This document shows positions 1 to 6,696 of a DNA stretch of 32,695 bases, piece after piece. The notes beneath the pieces are model-generated. The model was not told the DNA's origin, did not search any database, and saw nothing but the letters and a program-made list of their open reading frames with translations. Source of the DNA: Patescibacteria group bacterium (GTDB lineage: Bacteria > Patescibacteriota > Microgenomatia > Levybacterales > UBA12049); the NCBI GenBank assembly GCA_023485865.1, contig JAMCZC010000019.1:1-32695 (forward strand). The letters run 5' to 3'. Position 1 is the stretch's first letter. Each line of letters begins with the position of its first letter. Made by a program: the position numbers and the translations under genes.

Positions 1-1
1 T

Positions 2-994
2 ACAAACTACGAAGGATTTTCCAATGAAGAGAGAGAAGCAGTAATTTTAATTACCAAAAAAAATAATTACTTATTAACAGATAGGAGATATTTAAGTGAA
101 TTGAATTACTTGAAGAATTTTAAACTTGAAGAAATTTCCGTTGAAAATCCCTTATTAAAGATTCTTACAAGAATAGCAAAAGAAAACAATTTGACAACGA
201 CGGGTTTTGAAGAAAACAATATAACCTTTAGTGAATATAGGAAATTTAGAAAAGTTTTTAAGAATTTTAAATCTTTTGAGGATCTAATTGAAGAATTAAG
301 AGAAATAAAAACCAAGAAACAAATAGAGAAAATTAAAAAATCCTGTAAACTTTCCGATCTGGGCTTTAACTTTATTTTAGAGCATATCAAGGAAAACGTT
401 ACGGAACAGGAACTCGCAATAAAACTTGAAATATTCCTGAAAAACAAACACGCGGATACATCTTTTAAGCCTATTATTGCTTTTGGAAAAAACTCTGCAG
501 TTCCCCACCATTTGAATTCCCAAGTTAAACTGCAAAAGGGAAATATTGTACTTCTTGATATTGGCGCAAAATTTGAAGGCTACTGTTCGGATATGACGAG
601 GACAGTTTTTTTCGGCTCCCCTACCCCGGAATTTAAAAGAATGTACGAAACAGTTCTCAACGCTCAAAAGTTAGCAATTCAGCAATTTAACAATTCAGCA
701 ATAAATGAAATAAAAGCTTCAGCTGTTGATAAAGCCGCCCGCGAATATATTATTCAAAAAGGTTATGAAACAATCCCCCATAGTTTGGGACACGGAGTAG
801 GAATAGAGGTTCATGAAAAACCAAGTCTTTCTCCCAAATCCAAAAGCATTTTAAAAAGCGGAATGGTGTTTTCAATGGAACCAGGAATTTATCTAAGCGG
901 CTGGGGCGGAGTTAGAATTGAAGATCTTTTCCTACTGAAAGGAAACTCTTTGGAAAAAATTACCCATTCCACTTCTGAAATTATTAGTCTATAA
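2..994 (+). CDS. M24 family metallopeptidase (Xaa-Pro aminopeptidase/prolidase type), 5' partial
   Basis: The reading frame is open to the left edge of the window. Codons from position 2 read a creatinase-type N-domain ending in LLTDRRYL, so the TTG at 101 is not the real start and the gene begins outside the window. The C-terminal pita-bread domain is complete, with metal ligands in VLLDIGAKFEGYCSDMTRT (two Asp), HSLGHGVGIEVHE (His), GMVFSMEPGIY (Glu) and GGVRIED (Glu). Members remove an N-terminal residue preceding proline using two metal ions in the cytoplasm. An Asn-rich stretch (QQFNNSAINEI) sits in the loop where relatives have a short xxIKPG turn and is encoded by a repeated AT-rich word (676-705). 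The 3' end overlaps the -10 box of the next gene. Family assignment is secure; exact substrate preference is not. Confidence 0.93.
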   Translation, partial: TNYEGFSNEEREAVILITKKNNYLLTDRRYLSELNYLKNFKLEEISVENPLLKILTRIAKENNLTTTGFEENNITFSEYRKFRKVFKNFKSFEDLIEELREIKTKKQIEKIKKSCKLSDLGFNFILEHIKENVTEQELAIKLEIFLKNKHADTSFKPIIAFGKNSAVPHHLNSQVKLQKGNIVLLDIGAKFEGYCSDMTRTVFFGSPTPEFKRMYETVLNAQKLAIQQFNNSAINEIKASAVDKAAREYIIQKGYETIPHSLGHGVGIEVHEKPSLSPKSKSILKSGMVFSMEPGIYLSGWGGVRIEDLFLLKGNSLEKITHSTSEIISL

Positions 995-995
995 T
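990..995 (+). promoter_or_regulatory. -10 box of a leaderless promoter for the AI-2E permease gene
   Basis: A perfect TATAAT overlaps the TAA stop of the upstream peptidase and ends 6 nt before the ATG at 1002. A transcript starting about 7 nt downstream of the box would begin at the start codon. There is no convincing -35 box and no Shine-Dalgarno sequence. Confidence 0.55.
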
Positions 996-1001
996 AAAAT
1001 T

Positions 1002-2018
1002 ATGATAGACGAATTTAAAAAAGAACTGACCTCGCTTAGGCTTTTGGCGATTCTTTTAACCATTGCCGTTTCTCTTTATCTTTTTCAAATTGCCTGGCAG
1101 GTTTTGGGCAACTTCTCCGACGTGATAGTAATTATGGTCTGTGCGTGGCTTTTAAGCTTTATTTTAGAACCGGCAGCTTTTAAAATCTCACAAATTGCAA
1201 AGCTTTCAATGGTGTGGTCCGCTTTAATAGTTTATATTATTATTGCGGCTATTTTTACGGTTGCAACGATTATATTTATTCCAACCGTAATCGCACAACT
1301 TCAAACTTTATCCACAATCGCTCCCGTATATCTTTCCTATGCCCCAAAGGCAGTTCAAAGCTGGAACTATAATTTTGCCTCCGCTTTTGACAATTTTTTA
1401 AACTACGTCCCATCCGTTGCGCAATCCCTTGTTTCGATATTGATGATTCTAATTCTTTCTTTTTATTTTATAGTCGATAAAGAAAGAATTAACGCCGAAA
1501 TCTATAACCTGGCGCCTAAAAAATGGCACGAAAATTTAAAGTTTATCCAAAAAGTAATCGACGACACTTTTGCTTCGTTTTTACGAGTCCAAGTGCTGTT
1601 TGGGATTTTGGCCGGCATATCAACGTGGACAGTTTTAACTATTTTCGGGATTAATTTTGCCGCCTCAACCTCTTTAATCGCAGGAATATTAAATATAATT
1701 CCTCTTATCGGACCACTTTTAGGAATAATTCCGGCCGTATTAGTAGTTTTGGTTTCTGATCCGGCTAATCCGACGAAAGCTCTGCTTGTTTTTGTAATTC
1801 TGCTTCTTATCCAGCAAATTACCTTTAACGCTATCGGTCCAAAAATTATGGGAAAAGCCTTTAAACTTCATCCTATTATTATTCTTCTTTCGTTTGCTAT
1901 CGGAGCAAAAATTGCCGGACCCCTGGGTGCCGTATTTGCAATTCCCGTTCTTGGTATTATCGGCATAATTTTTAGGGAACTCGGCCACTACTTTATAAAT
2001 CCTACAAAATCCTCATAG
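1002..2018 (+). CDS. AI-2E family transporter (YdgG/TqsA/PerM type)
   Basis: 338 aa, the usual family length, strongly hydrophobic with about eight predicted membrane segments. Two to three lie near residues 12-100, a soluble region follows around 120-195, and then come clustered helices including IIPLIGPLLGIIPA and IGPKIMGKAFKLHP, which are typical of the family C-terminus. Family members are inner-membrane permeases or exporters. The AI-2 label is historical, and some members act in Na+(Li+)/H+ exchange, so the substrate cannot be read from sequence. The gene starts 7 nt after the peptidase stop and has its own -10 box at 990-995, so it may be transcribed both by readthrough and as a leaderless mRNA. 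Confidence 0.88.
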   Translation: MIDEFKKELTSLRLLAILLTIAVSLYLFQIAWQVLGNFSDVIVIMVCAWLLSFILEPAAFKISQIAKLSMVWSALIVYIIIAAIFTVATIIFIPTVIAQLQTLSTIAPVYLSYAPKAVQSWNYNFASAFDNFLNYVPSVAQSLVSILMILILSFYFIVDKERINAEIYNLAPKKWHENLKFIQKVIDDTFASFLRVQVLFGILAGISTWTVLTIFGINFAASTSLIAGILNIIPLIGPLLGIIPAVLVVLVSDPANPTKALLVFVILLLIQQITFNAIGPKIMGKAFKLHPIIILLSFAIGAKIAGPLGAVFAIPVLGIIGIIFRELGHYFINPTKSS

Positions 2019-2128
2019 CATTATTTACCACTTATCATTTACCATTTATCATTCATTTAACAATTCAGCAATTTAACAATAAAACAATTCTTTAATTTTT
2101 AATCCTTAATCTTTACTCTTTTTTGTGG
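2019..2128. repeat. AT-rich word-like spacer
   Basis: The spacer is made of short recurring words: TTATCATTTACCATTTATCA, then AACAATTCAGCAATTTAACA. The second word also occurs inside the aminopeptidase gene at about 677-702. There is no ORF and no stem-loop terminator that I can defend. Confidence 0.6.
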
Positions 2129-2134
2129 TACCAT
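2129..2134 (+). promoter_or_regulatory. Extended -10 box of hisS
   Basis: TGG followed by TACCAT ends 6 nt before the ATG at 2141. It has the same spacing as the other leaderless promoters here. The -35 region is poor, as is common with an extended -10. Confidence 0.5.
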
Positions 2135-2140
2135 AAGCTT

Positions 2141-3355
2141 ATGATAAAAGCTCAAACCCTTAAGGGTTTTCGTGATTTTTTGCCAAAAGACGCAAAAAAG
2201 CGTGAGTACGTAATAAACGCTTTAAAGAAAGTGTTTGAGTCCTATGGTTTTGAACCATTGGAAACCCCCAGCCTTGAATACGAAGAAATTTTAGCAGGAA
2301 AATATGGGACTGAAGGCGATAAATTAATGTATAAGTTTGAAGACAACGGCAAAAGAAAGATTGCTTTAAGATATGACCAAACAGTCCCTTTGGCAAGAGT
2401 TGTTGCGGAGTATCAAAATGACTTGCCAATGCCTTTTAAAAGGTACCAAATCCAAAATGTCTGGCGGGCGGAAAATACGCAAAAAGGCAGATACCGAGAG
2501 TTTATGCAATGCGATATCGATACTGTCGGCTCCCCCTCTCTTTCGGCAGATGCGGAAATAATTTCTTGCGCTTTGGAAACAGTTAGGAAATTAGGATTTA
2601 AAAATGTTAAAGTTTTAGTAAACGACCGTTCTGTTTTTTACTTCAAAACTAGTTTTGATATCTCTTCTGATAAAATATCTTTTGTTATAAGAACAATAGA
2701 TAAACTCAAAAAAATTGGTGATGATGGTGTTCTTTCAGAACTCAAAAAGGGCGGTTTCGCTAAAGAAGAGGCTGAAGAAATTTTAAACGGAATAAAAAAC
2801 ATCAAAGAAACTAATTCAATAAGCAATATCCGTACTCTCTTAAAAGATGCGGGTGTAGATGAATCTTTAATAGAATTTTCACCAAGCCTAGCAAGAGGAT
2901 TAGATTATTATACGGGTATTATTTTTGAAATTGTTTCCGAAGATTACCCTTATGGTTCCGTTGCCGGCGGAGGAAGGTATGATAATTTAATCGGAGTTTT
3001 TTCAGGCAAGCAAATTCCCGCAGTTGGAATCTCTTTTGGGTTTGATAGGGTTATTGAGGCTATGGATGAATTAAACTTATTTCCCGCAGGCCTTTCGGTT
3101 ACCAAAGTTTTGATAACAAATACTAATGAGAAAAAAGCTTTAGAAGTAGGAAAAACTTTAAGAGAAAATAATATTAATACGGAAATTTATTTAGAGGAAA
3201 AAGATTTGGAAAAACAATTAAAATACGCGGATAAAAAAGACATTCCTTTTGCAATAATTTTTGACAAAGATAAATTAATTCTCAAAGATATGATAAGGCG
3301 AACCCAGGAAACTTTAACAATTGAGGAGATACTTACAGAATTAAAAAAACCCTAA
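2141..3355 (+). CDS. hisS: Histidyl-tRNA synthetase
   Basis: 404 aa class II synthetase that charges tRNA-His with histidine. The N-terminus MIKAQTLKGFRDFLP is the canonical start of motif 1. Other landmarks are RYDQTVPLARVV, motif 2 at RYQIQNVWRAEN through REFMQCDID, the histidine signature LARGLDYYTG, GGGRYDNLIG, and motif 3 at GISFGFDR. A C-terminal anticodon-binding domain of about 85 residues follows. I start at 2141 because the TTG at 2123 lies just ahead of the -10 box. The YDQTVPLAR form resembles the archaeal/eukaryotic-type HisRS (YDLTVPFAR) more than the E. coli form, which suggests an acquired or lineage-specific type. The stop is directly abutted by the next gene (TAA then ATG), suggesting coupled translation. 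Confidence 0.95.
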   Translation: MIKAQTLKGFRDFLPKDAKKREYVINALKKVFESYGFEPLETPSLEYEEILAGKYGTEGDKLMYKFEDNGKRKIALRYDQTVPLARVVAEYQNDLPMPFKRYQIQNVWRAENTQKGRYREFMQCDIDTVGSPSLSADAEIISCALETVRKLGFKNVKVLVNDRSVFYFKTSFDISSDKISFVIRTIDKLKKIGDDGVLSELKKGGFAKEEAEEILNGIKNIKETNSISNIRTLLKDAGVDESLIEFSPSLARGLDYYTGIIFEIVSEDYPYGSVAGGGRYDNLIGVFSGKQIPAVGISFGFDRVIEAMDELNLFPAGLSVTKVLITNTNEKKALEVGKTLRENNINTEIYLEEKDLEKQLKYADKKDIPFAIIFDKDKLILKDMIRRTQETLTIEEILTELKKP

Positions 3356-4297
3356 ATGCCCTTTAGAAATTTTTTAATATCACAAAACAAAACAAAACTG
3401 GCAATTTTTGCACTTATTTTTGCAAATATTATTTGGGGCGCCGGTCTTCCTATTTATAAATGGACACTTCAGGTTATTCCCCCATTTACTTTTGCTTTTC
3501 TAAGATTTTTCTTGGGAGCAGTTATTCTTATTCCGTTTATTTTTAAAAATTTCAAGTTTGCAAAAGAAGACATACCGCAGCTTTTCTTTGTATCAATAAT
3601 TTCCATTACTTTTCAAATTCCCCTTCTTTTCTTCGGATTAAAACTTGCCCCAAGTATTAATGCTCCGATTATAATTTCCGCAGGCCCCATAATCCTCTTA
3701 GGAGCTTCGATAATTTTTTTTAAAGAAAAAATATCGGCAAAATTACTAACAGGAACCCTCATTAGTCTTTTGGGCGTTTTAATATTAATTTTTAAACCTG
3801 CCCTGGAAGCCGGATTTTCAGGCGGAGTTTTGGGAAATTTTCTTATTTTTCTTGCAACCATCTGCAGCGTAATCCAAGCACTTATTGTTAAAAAGATAAT
3901 GAAAAGAAACGGGCCTCTTATAACCGTATTTCTTACTTTTCTCATAGGGTCTGTTTCACTTTTACCTGCAGTTTTAATTGAGTATAATTCGGTAGGTTTT
4001 TTTGTATTAAGTACCCAAGCTGTTTTAGGCATTGTTTACGCAATAATGTTTTCTTCTGTTTTGGGTTATTTTTTCTTTTATTTTGGTTTAAAAAATATAA
4101 AAGTGTCTGAAACCGGAATTTTTACATACGTTGATCCTATTGCCACAATTTTAGTTGCGGTTCCATTACTAAATGAGGTTATTACGCCGTCTTACGCCAT
4201 CGCAGCATTTCTTGTATTCTCGGGTATTTATATTGCGGAAGGAAGAATTCATTACCACCCTTTCCATCTTCTAAAAAAACAGGCTTCGGAATTTTAA
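3356..4297 (+). CDS. EamA/DMT-superfamily permease
   Basis: 313 aa with about ten hydrophobic helices in two EamA repeats of roughly 140 residues each (approximately 15-150 and 160-300). Repeat 1 opens with ALIFANIIWGAGLPIYKW and contains FLRFFLGAVILIP. Repeat 2 ends in TYVDPIATILVAVPLLNE, the usual DMT signature (lxPv.a.l.....lgE). DMT permeases export or import small metabolites across the inner membrane; the substrate is unknown. The ATG directly follows the hisS stop, so it is probably cotranscribed and translationally coupled. It converges with the next gene after 8 nt. Confidence 0.9.
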   Translation: MPFRNFLISQNKTKLAIFALIFANIIWGAGLPIYKWTLQVIPPFTFAFLRFFLGAVILIPFIFKNFKFAKEDIPQLFFVSIISITFQIPLLFFGLKLAPSINAPIIISAGPIILLGASIIFFKEKISAKLLTGTLISLLGVLILIFKPALEAGFSGGVLGNFLIFLATICSVIQALIVKKIMKRNGPLITVFLTFLIGSVSLLPAVLIEYNSVGFFVLSTQAVLGIVYAIMFSSVLGYFFFYFGLKNIKVSETGIFTYVDPIATILVAVPLLNEVITPSYAIAAFLVFSGIYIAEGRIHYHPFHLLKKQASEF

Positions 4298-4305
4298 AAA
4301 GCCAG

Positions 4306-5100
4306 TTAATTAAATTCCAGAAATAAAGGCAGATGGTCGGAAACCTCGTCCTGCAAAACCTTAAAACCTAAGACTTTTATGTCTTTTGAAACCAAGATAT
4401 AGTCTGCAAATTTATCCTTTCTGGTATGCAGATTACTTCTTGTGCTTTTTACTTTATACTTTTTAACTAAATTAACCATATTTTTTTCCAAGATCAGCAT
4501 ACTCTTTGTATCCGGGTTTAGGTTAAAATCCCCGCAAAGAATTTTTCTATGTTTATATGAACGCAGGAATTTTATTATTCTATCCGATTGTTCGAATCTT
4601 TCCGGTGTATCTTCCTTTGATTCGGATATCCAAAATCCATGCAGATTAGCTATCAAAGTTTTTTTTACTTGTCTTGAGCCCGCCGAAGGATTCTCTATGT
4701 CAACAAAATGAATATTCCTTGGAAAGTCCATAAAATTACCATCTCTTACGGGTTTTGTGCGCTCCTGGCCATATGAGCCATAAACAAAAATATCTCCCTC
4801 AGATAAAATCTTTATTGAATTCTTAACAAAAGTGGCCTGTCCAAAAAGAAGTTCGAAATCAACCTTTTCTTTGGTATCGTGTCCTGCAAACATGGGGGCA
4901 AAATAACCGTTATAATCTTTTAAGATCTTGGCAATGTCGGAATAAACATTCGTCTTTATACGATTATGAAAAATATTTCTGTCGGATTTGAATACTTCCT
5001 GAAAACAAAATACATCAACGATTTTACTCTGTTTTTTTAAAAAATTTATCAACGGTTCGTAAACCTGCCCTCCCCAAATATTTAACGCAATTAATTTCAT
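4306..5100 (-). CDS. Endonuclease/exonuclease/phosphatase (EEP) family protein
   Basis: 264 aa DNase I-like fold. Visible motifs in order are LIALNIWGG (Asn of strand 1), DVFCFQEV (catalytic Glu), LIANLHGFW, LCGDFNLNP (GDFN), ADYILVSKDI and the terminal SDHLPLFLEF (SDH). All catalytic residues are present, so it should be an active metal-dependent phosphodiesterase. Substrates in this family range from DNA and RNA to lipids and inositol phosphates and cannot be chosen here. There is no signal peptide. Residues ENPSAGSRQVKK are encoded by a REP-like element at 4668-4694 that seems to have inserted in frame in a surface loop. The ATG has a TATAAT 6 nt upstream. Confidence 0.88.
   Translation of the reverse strand: MKLIALNIWGGQVYEPLINFLKKQSKIVDVFCFQEVFKSDRNIFHNRIKTNVYSDIAKILKDYNGYFAPMFAGHDTKEKVDFELLFGQATFVKNSIKILSEGDIFVYGSYGQERTKPVRDGNFMDFPRNIHFVDIENPSAGSRQVKKTLIANLHGFWISESKEDTPERFEQSDRIIKFLRSYKHRKILCGDFNLNPDTKSMLILEKNMVNLVKKYKVKSTRSNLHTRKDKFADYILVSKDIKVLGFKVLQDEVSDHLPLFLEFN
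4668..4694. repeat. REP-like short element inside the EEP gene
   Basis: On the minus strand this contains CCTTCGGCGGGCTCAAGACA. From memory, closely similar CCTTCG...GCTCAGGACA words are dispersed through many bacterial and metagenome assemblies. It is GC-rich against its AT-rich surroundings. It stays in frame and encodes PSAGSRQ in a non-catalytic loop. Confidence 0.45.
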
Positions 5101-5106
5101 TTAAAC

Positions 5107-5112
5107 ATTATA
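5107..5112 (-). promoter_or_regulatory. Extended -10 box of the EEP gene
   Basis: The minus strand reads TTTCCCGTGA then TATAAT, with 6 nt to the ATG at 5100. The TTTCCCGTG prefix is shared with the promoter at 6572-6577. Confidence 0.65.
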
Positions 5113-5140
5113 TCACGGGAAAAATTAAAACTAAATAAAA

Positions 5141-5226
5141 AAATAGATTACTGCAGGTATACTAGTATACTTACAATAAAAAGACTATGTAGTGATGTAT
5201 CAATACAGTAAGACATATCTAATTAA
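5141..5226 (-). repeat. Structured repeat, copy A (86 bp, two hairpins)
   Basis: It aligns without net gaps to 6601-6686, with 73 of 86 positions identical. Stem 1 (5149-5178) has 7-bp outer arms, an inner GTATAC pair and a 2-nt centre. Stem 2 (5183-5189 with 5214-5219) closes a 24-nt segment identical in both copies that includes TGTAT/ATACA. On the minus strand stem 1 is followed 5 nt later by T7 (5137-5143) and then the EEP promoter. As a minus-strand RNA it could terminate the 5264 gene; it could also be a regulatory leader, a small RNA or a mobile repeat. Confidence 0.75.
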
Positions 5227-5263
5227 TAAATGTCCGGGGAAAAATTCCACGGTAAAACTATCG

Positions 5264-5518
5264 TTACGCGGTAATCGCGGTTAAATCCGCAAGTTCAGAT
5301 TTGTATTCATACGGTAAGCTATTCCAAATAATTGTGTGCGCCAGAACCGCCCCTTCTTTTTCCCGTTCGGCTAGAGAATCATAAGAAAGCTGTCTTTCCA
5401 GAATAAGCAAGCATGACAGGGCGCTTCTGATTTGACCGTCAGACGAAACTCTGCAATAATCTCTTTTGCTTGGAACCTCTCCGATAATCTCGATTTGTAC
5501 CGGTTGTTTTTCCGCCAT
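5264..5518 (-). CDS. Hypothetical protein, 84 aa
   Basis: I do not recognise it. It is a soluble, mildly acidic protein with no membrane segment or signal. It begins MAEKQPVQIEIIGEVPSKRD, has a central leucine-rich helical part (SALSCLLILERQLSY) and two cysteines. Support for a real gene: ATG start, a TATAAT exactly 6 nt upstream, and a following structured terminator-like repeat. It lies in the ORFan stretch between the two repeat copies. Confidence 0.6.
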   Translation of the reverse strand: MAEKQPVQIEIIGEVPSKRDYCRVSSDGQIRSALSCLLILERQLSYDSLAEREKEGAVLAHTIIWNSLPYEYKSELADLTAITA

Positions 5519-5524
5519 TACGGT

Positions 5525-5530
5525 ATTATA
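5525..5530 (-). promoter_or_regulatory. -10 box of the 84-aa hypothetical gene
   Basis: Minus-strand TATAAT followed by ACCGTA and the ATG at 5518 (6 nt). No Shine-Dalgarno is present. Confidence 0.6.
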
Positions 5531-5590
5531 TTATTTATTATAGGATATTTCAAATGATGATAGGGATTAGCGGGAGAAATTGGGAGATGT

Positions 5591-5887
5591 TTATTGAATT
5601 GGGATTCCCTCGTCTGTCCTCCAGTTGGGGTTAGGACCTTTAGGTTCCCATGGAGCTTTCCATGCGGAGCTGGAAAAAAAGAAGCTTACCCTTTGTGCAT
5701 CTGCTTGTTTTTTTGTGAGATTTATAAAAACTCCGCCTTCTTCCCTTTCTATCGCTTTTTCTGCTTCACGGATTGTTTGTTCATCGGTTCCAAATATAGT
5801 GTATAGAGTTTCGACACTGTCTCCTACTCTCCTGGACATCTCTGGTATAAAAATCGCTGCTTCTGTTTTGTTTTCTTGATGTGACAT
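5591..5887 (-). CDS. Hypothetical protein, 98 aa
   Basis: Not recognised. It is a small soluble protein with a likely alpha/beta N-terminal part (AAIFIPEMSRRVGDSVETLY, then a Glu/Arg-rich helix DEQTIREAEKAIEREEGG) and a Trp/Pro-rich tail (WKAPWEPKGPNPNW). It reads on the minus strand behind an extended -10 box. The antisense frames over this interval are less protein-like. With the 84-aa gene 73 bp downstream it forms two same-strand genes, each with its own promoter. Confidence 0.6.
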   Translation of the reverse strand: MSHQENKTEAAIFIPEMSRRVGDSVETLYTIFGTDEQTIREAEKAIEREEGGVFINLTKKQADAQRVSFFFSSSAWKAPWEPKGPNPNWRTDEGIPIQ

Positions 5888-5893
5888 TCGGCA

Positions 5894-5899
5894 ATTATA
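5894..5899 (-). promoter_or_regulatory. Extended -10 box of the 98-aa hypothetical gene
   Basis: Minus strand CCGGTGA then TATAAT, 6 nt to the ATG at 5887. It resembles the CCCGTGR-TATAAT promoters at 5107 and 6572. Confidence 0.65.
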
Positions 5900-5963
5900 T
5901 CACCGGAAGCGAGATAATCAAATTCGTGGGGAAAATTGGTTTTGCTAATCATAAATTTAGGTA

Positions 5964-5987
5964 TATAATAAAATTAAAGGAGGTGAT
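5964..5987 (+). promoter_or_regulatory. -10 box plus consensus Shine-Dalgarno of the 60-aa gene
   Basis: TATAAT at 5964-5969 is followed by AAAGGAGGTGAT at 5976-5987, a near-complete complement of the 16S tail, 5 nt before the ATG at 5993. This is the strongest ribosome-binding site in the window and contrasts with the leaderless neighbours. Confidence 0.75.
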
Positions 5988-5992
5988 TTGAA

Positions 5993-6175
5993 ATGCCAAG
6001 AGAAACAGGAGAAATTCCGACTGTTCCGCCGCCCAACGAGGTTTCTAGAAAAACTCCCAAGCCTGGAGATACGCAGGCAATTTCTAACCCAGATTTATTA
6101 GATAGGCTACAATCAGAAGCGGCTAGGACACGTGGAGCAAAACAAGCCGGACAAATCGGCAATTCTCATACTTAA
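5993..6175 (+). CDS. Hypothetical protein, 60 aa
   Basis: Unrecognised and probably disordered. It is Pro/Thr-rich (GEIPTVPPPNEVSRKTPKPG) with a short helical part (NPDLLDRLQSEAARTRG) and no membrane segment. The consensus Shine-Dalgarno and upstream TATAAT make it very likely translated, and favour this strand over the overlapping antisense frame. A TATAAT on the opposite strand at 6187-6192 points into it and could make an antisense transcript. Confidence 0.65.
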   Translation: MPRETGEIPTVPPPNEVSRKTPKPGDTQAISNPDLLDRLQSEAARTRGAKQAGQIGNSHT

Positions 6176-6186
6176 ACCTTGAGCAG

Positions 6187-6192
6187 ATTATA
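6187..6192 (-). promoter_or_regulatory. Possible antisense promoter
   Basis: The minus strand reads TTTCCCGCAG then TATAAT, sharing the TTTCCCG prefix of the promoters at 5107 and 6572. No ATG lies within 12 nt, so it would give an RNA antisense to the 60-aa gene. Confidence 0.35.
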
Positions 6193-6220
6193 CTGCGGGA
6201 AAATTTGCGGGGGAAAAAAT

Positions 6221-6565
6221 TTATATTTTCATTTTATCTTTTATTTTTTCAAGTCCTGCGTTAGTCATTTTCCCTTCTTTTATTAATTTTTTTATTCTTT
6301 GTTTATTGCTCTCCTGTAAATTGCTTTTTTGTTTTCTTGGGGTAAATCTGCCTGTAAATCTTTCTTTGTCAATCCCCTTTTCTATGCTATCTATCCAGTC
6401 AAAGCAAAGAGCCTCTTCAACCGCGTCGTTATAAGAAATTGTTGGTTTTCCTGTTGTTTTCTTGTAATAGATAAGCCAAATTTCTTTTTCTTTATCGAAG
6501 TTTTTGGAAAGCCAATCCCTCCACTCTTTTCTATTTTTTATATAAAGAGTTTTCCCAATATTCAT
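6221..6565 (-). CDS. YdeI/OmpD-associated (OmdA-like) family protein, short form
   Basis: 114 aa matching what I know of the N-terminal part of this family: KNRKEWRDWLSKNF, EIWLIYYKKTTGKPTISY, DAVEEALCFDWIDS, GRFTPRKQKSN and the helical NKQRIKKLIKEGKM. Full-length relatives are about 190 aa. This copy stops after NAGLEKIKDKMKI, so the C-terminal half is missing or this is a natural short form. The conserved Trp after the RFTPR block is Leu here. Biochemical role is unknown. It has an ATG start with an extended -10 box 6 nt upstream and a structured repeat further upstream. Confidence 0.8.
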   Translation of the reverse strand: MNIGKTLYIKNRKEWRDWLSKNFDKEKEIWLIYYKKTTGKPTISYNDAVEEALCFDWIDSIEKGIDKERFTGRFTPRKQKSNLQESNKQRIKKLIKEGKMTNAGLEKIKDKMKI

Positions 6566-6571
6566 AAACCA

Positions 6572-6577
6572 ATTATA
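6572..6577 (-). promoter_or_regulatory. Extended -10 box of the YdeI-like gene
   Basis: Minus strand TTTCCCGTGG then TATAAT, 6 nt to the ATG at 6565. It is followed upstream by a T8 run and the structured repeat, the same arrangement as at 5107. Confidence 0.7.
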
Positions 6578-6600
6578 CCACGGGAAATCTGAAGCTAAAA

Positions 6601-6686
6601 AAAATGATTATCACAGGTATACAAGTATACTTGTGATAAAAAGATTATGTAGTGATGTATCAATACAGTAAGACATAATCAATTAA
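6601..6686 (-). repeat. Structured repeat, copy B (86 bp, two hairpins)
   Basis: Partner of 5141-5226. Stem 1 (6609-6638) pairs TATCACA with TGTGATA around GTATAC-AA-GTATAC. Stem 2 pairs GATTATG (6643-6649) with CATAATC (6674-6680). Relative to copy A, two stem-1 positions carry double compensatory changes and two more change to G-U on the minus strand. It lies between the divergent YdeI-like and rpmE genes, where no upstream minus-strand gene needs a terminator. Confidence 0.75.
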
Positions 6687-6696
6687 GTTGCGAGGC

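Noticed and set aside
101-994. TTG at 101 as start of the M24 peptidase
   Set aside because: The frame stays open to position 2 and encodes the expected N-domain, so the gene is simply cut by the window edge.
3613-4032. Long minus-strand ORF opposite the EamA permease
   Set aside because: It is an antisense shadow. The plus-strand frame has clear membrane helices and family motifs throughout.
5594-5879. Plus-strand ORFs opposite the 98-aa gene
   Set aside because: They lack a promoter or Shine-Dalgarno, are Cys/Phe/Ser-rich in a shadow-frame manner, and the minus-strand gene has a -10 box 6 nt before its ATG.
5974-6162. Minus-strand 62-aa ORF opposite the 60-aa gene
   Set aside because: The plus-strand ORF has a consensus Shine-Dalgarno. 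The antisense -10 at 6187 is 25 nt from this ORF's start and does not fit the usual spacing.
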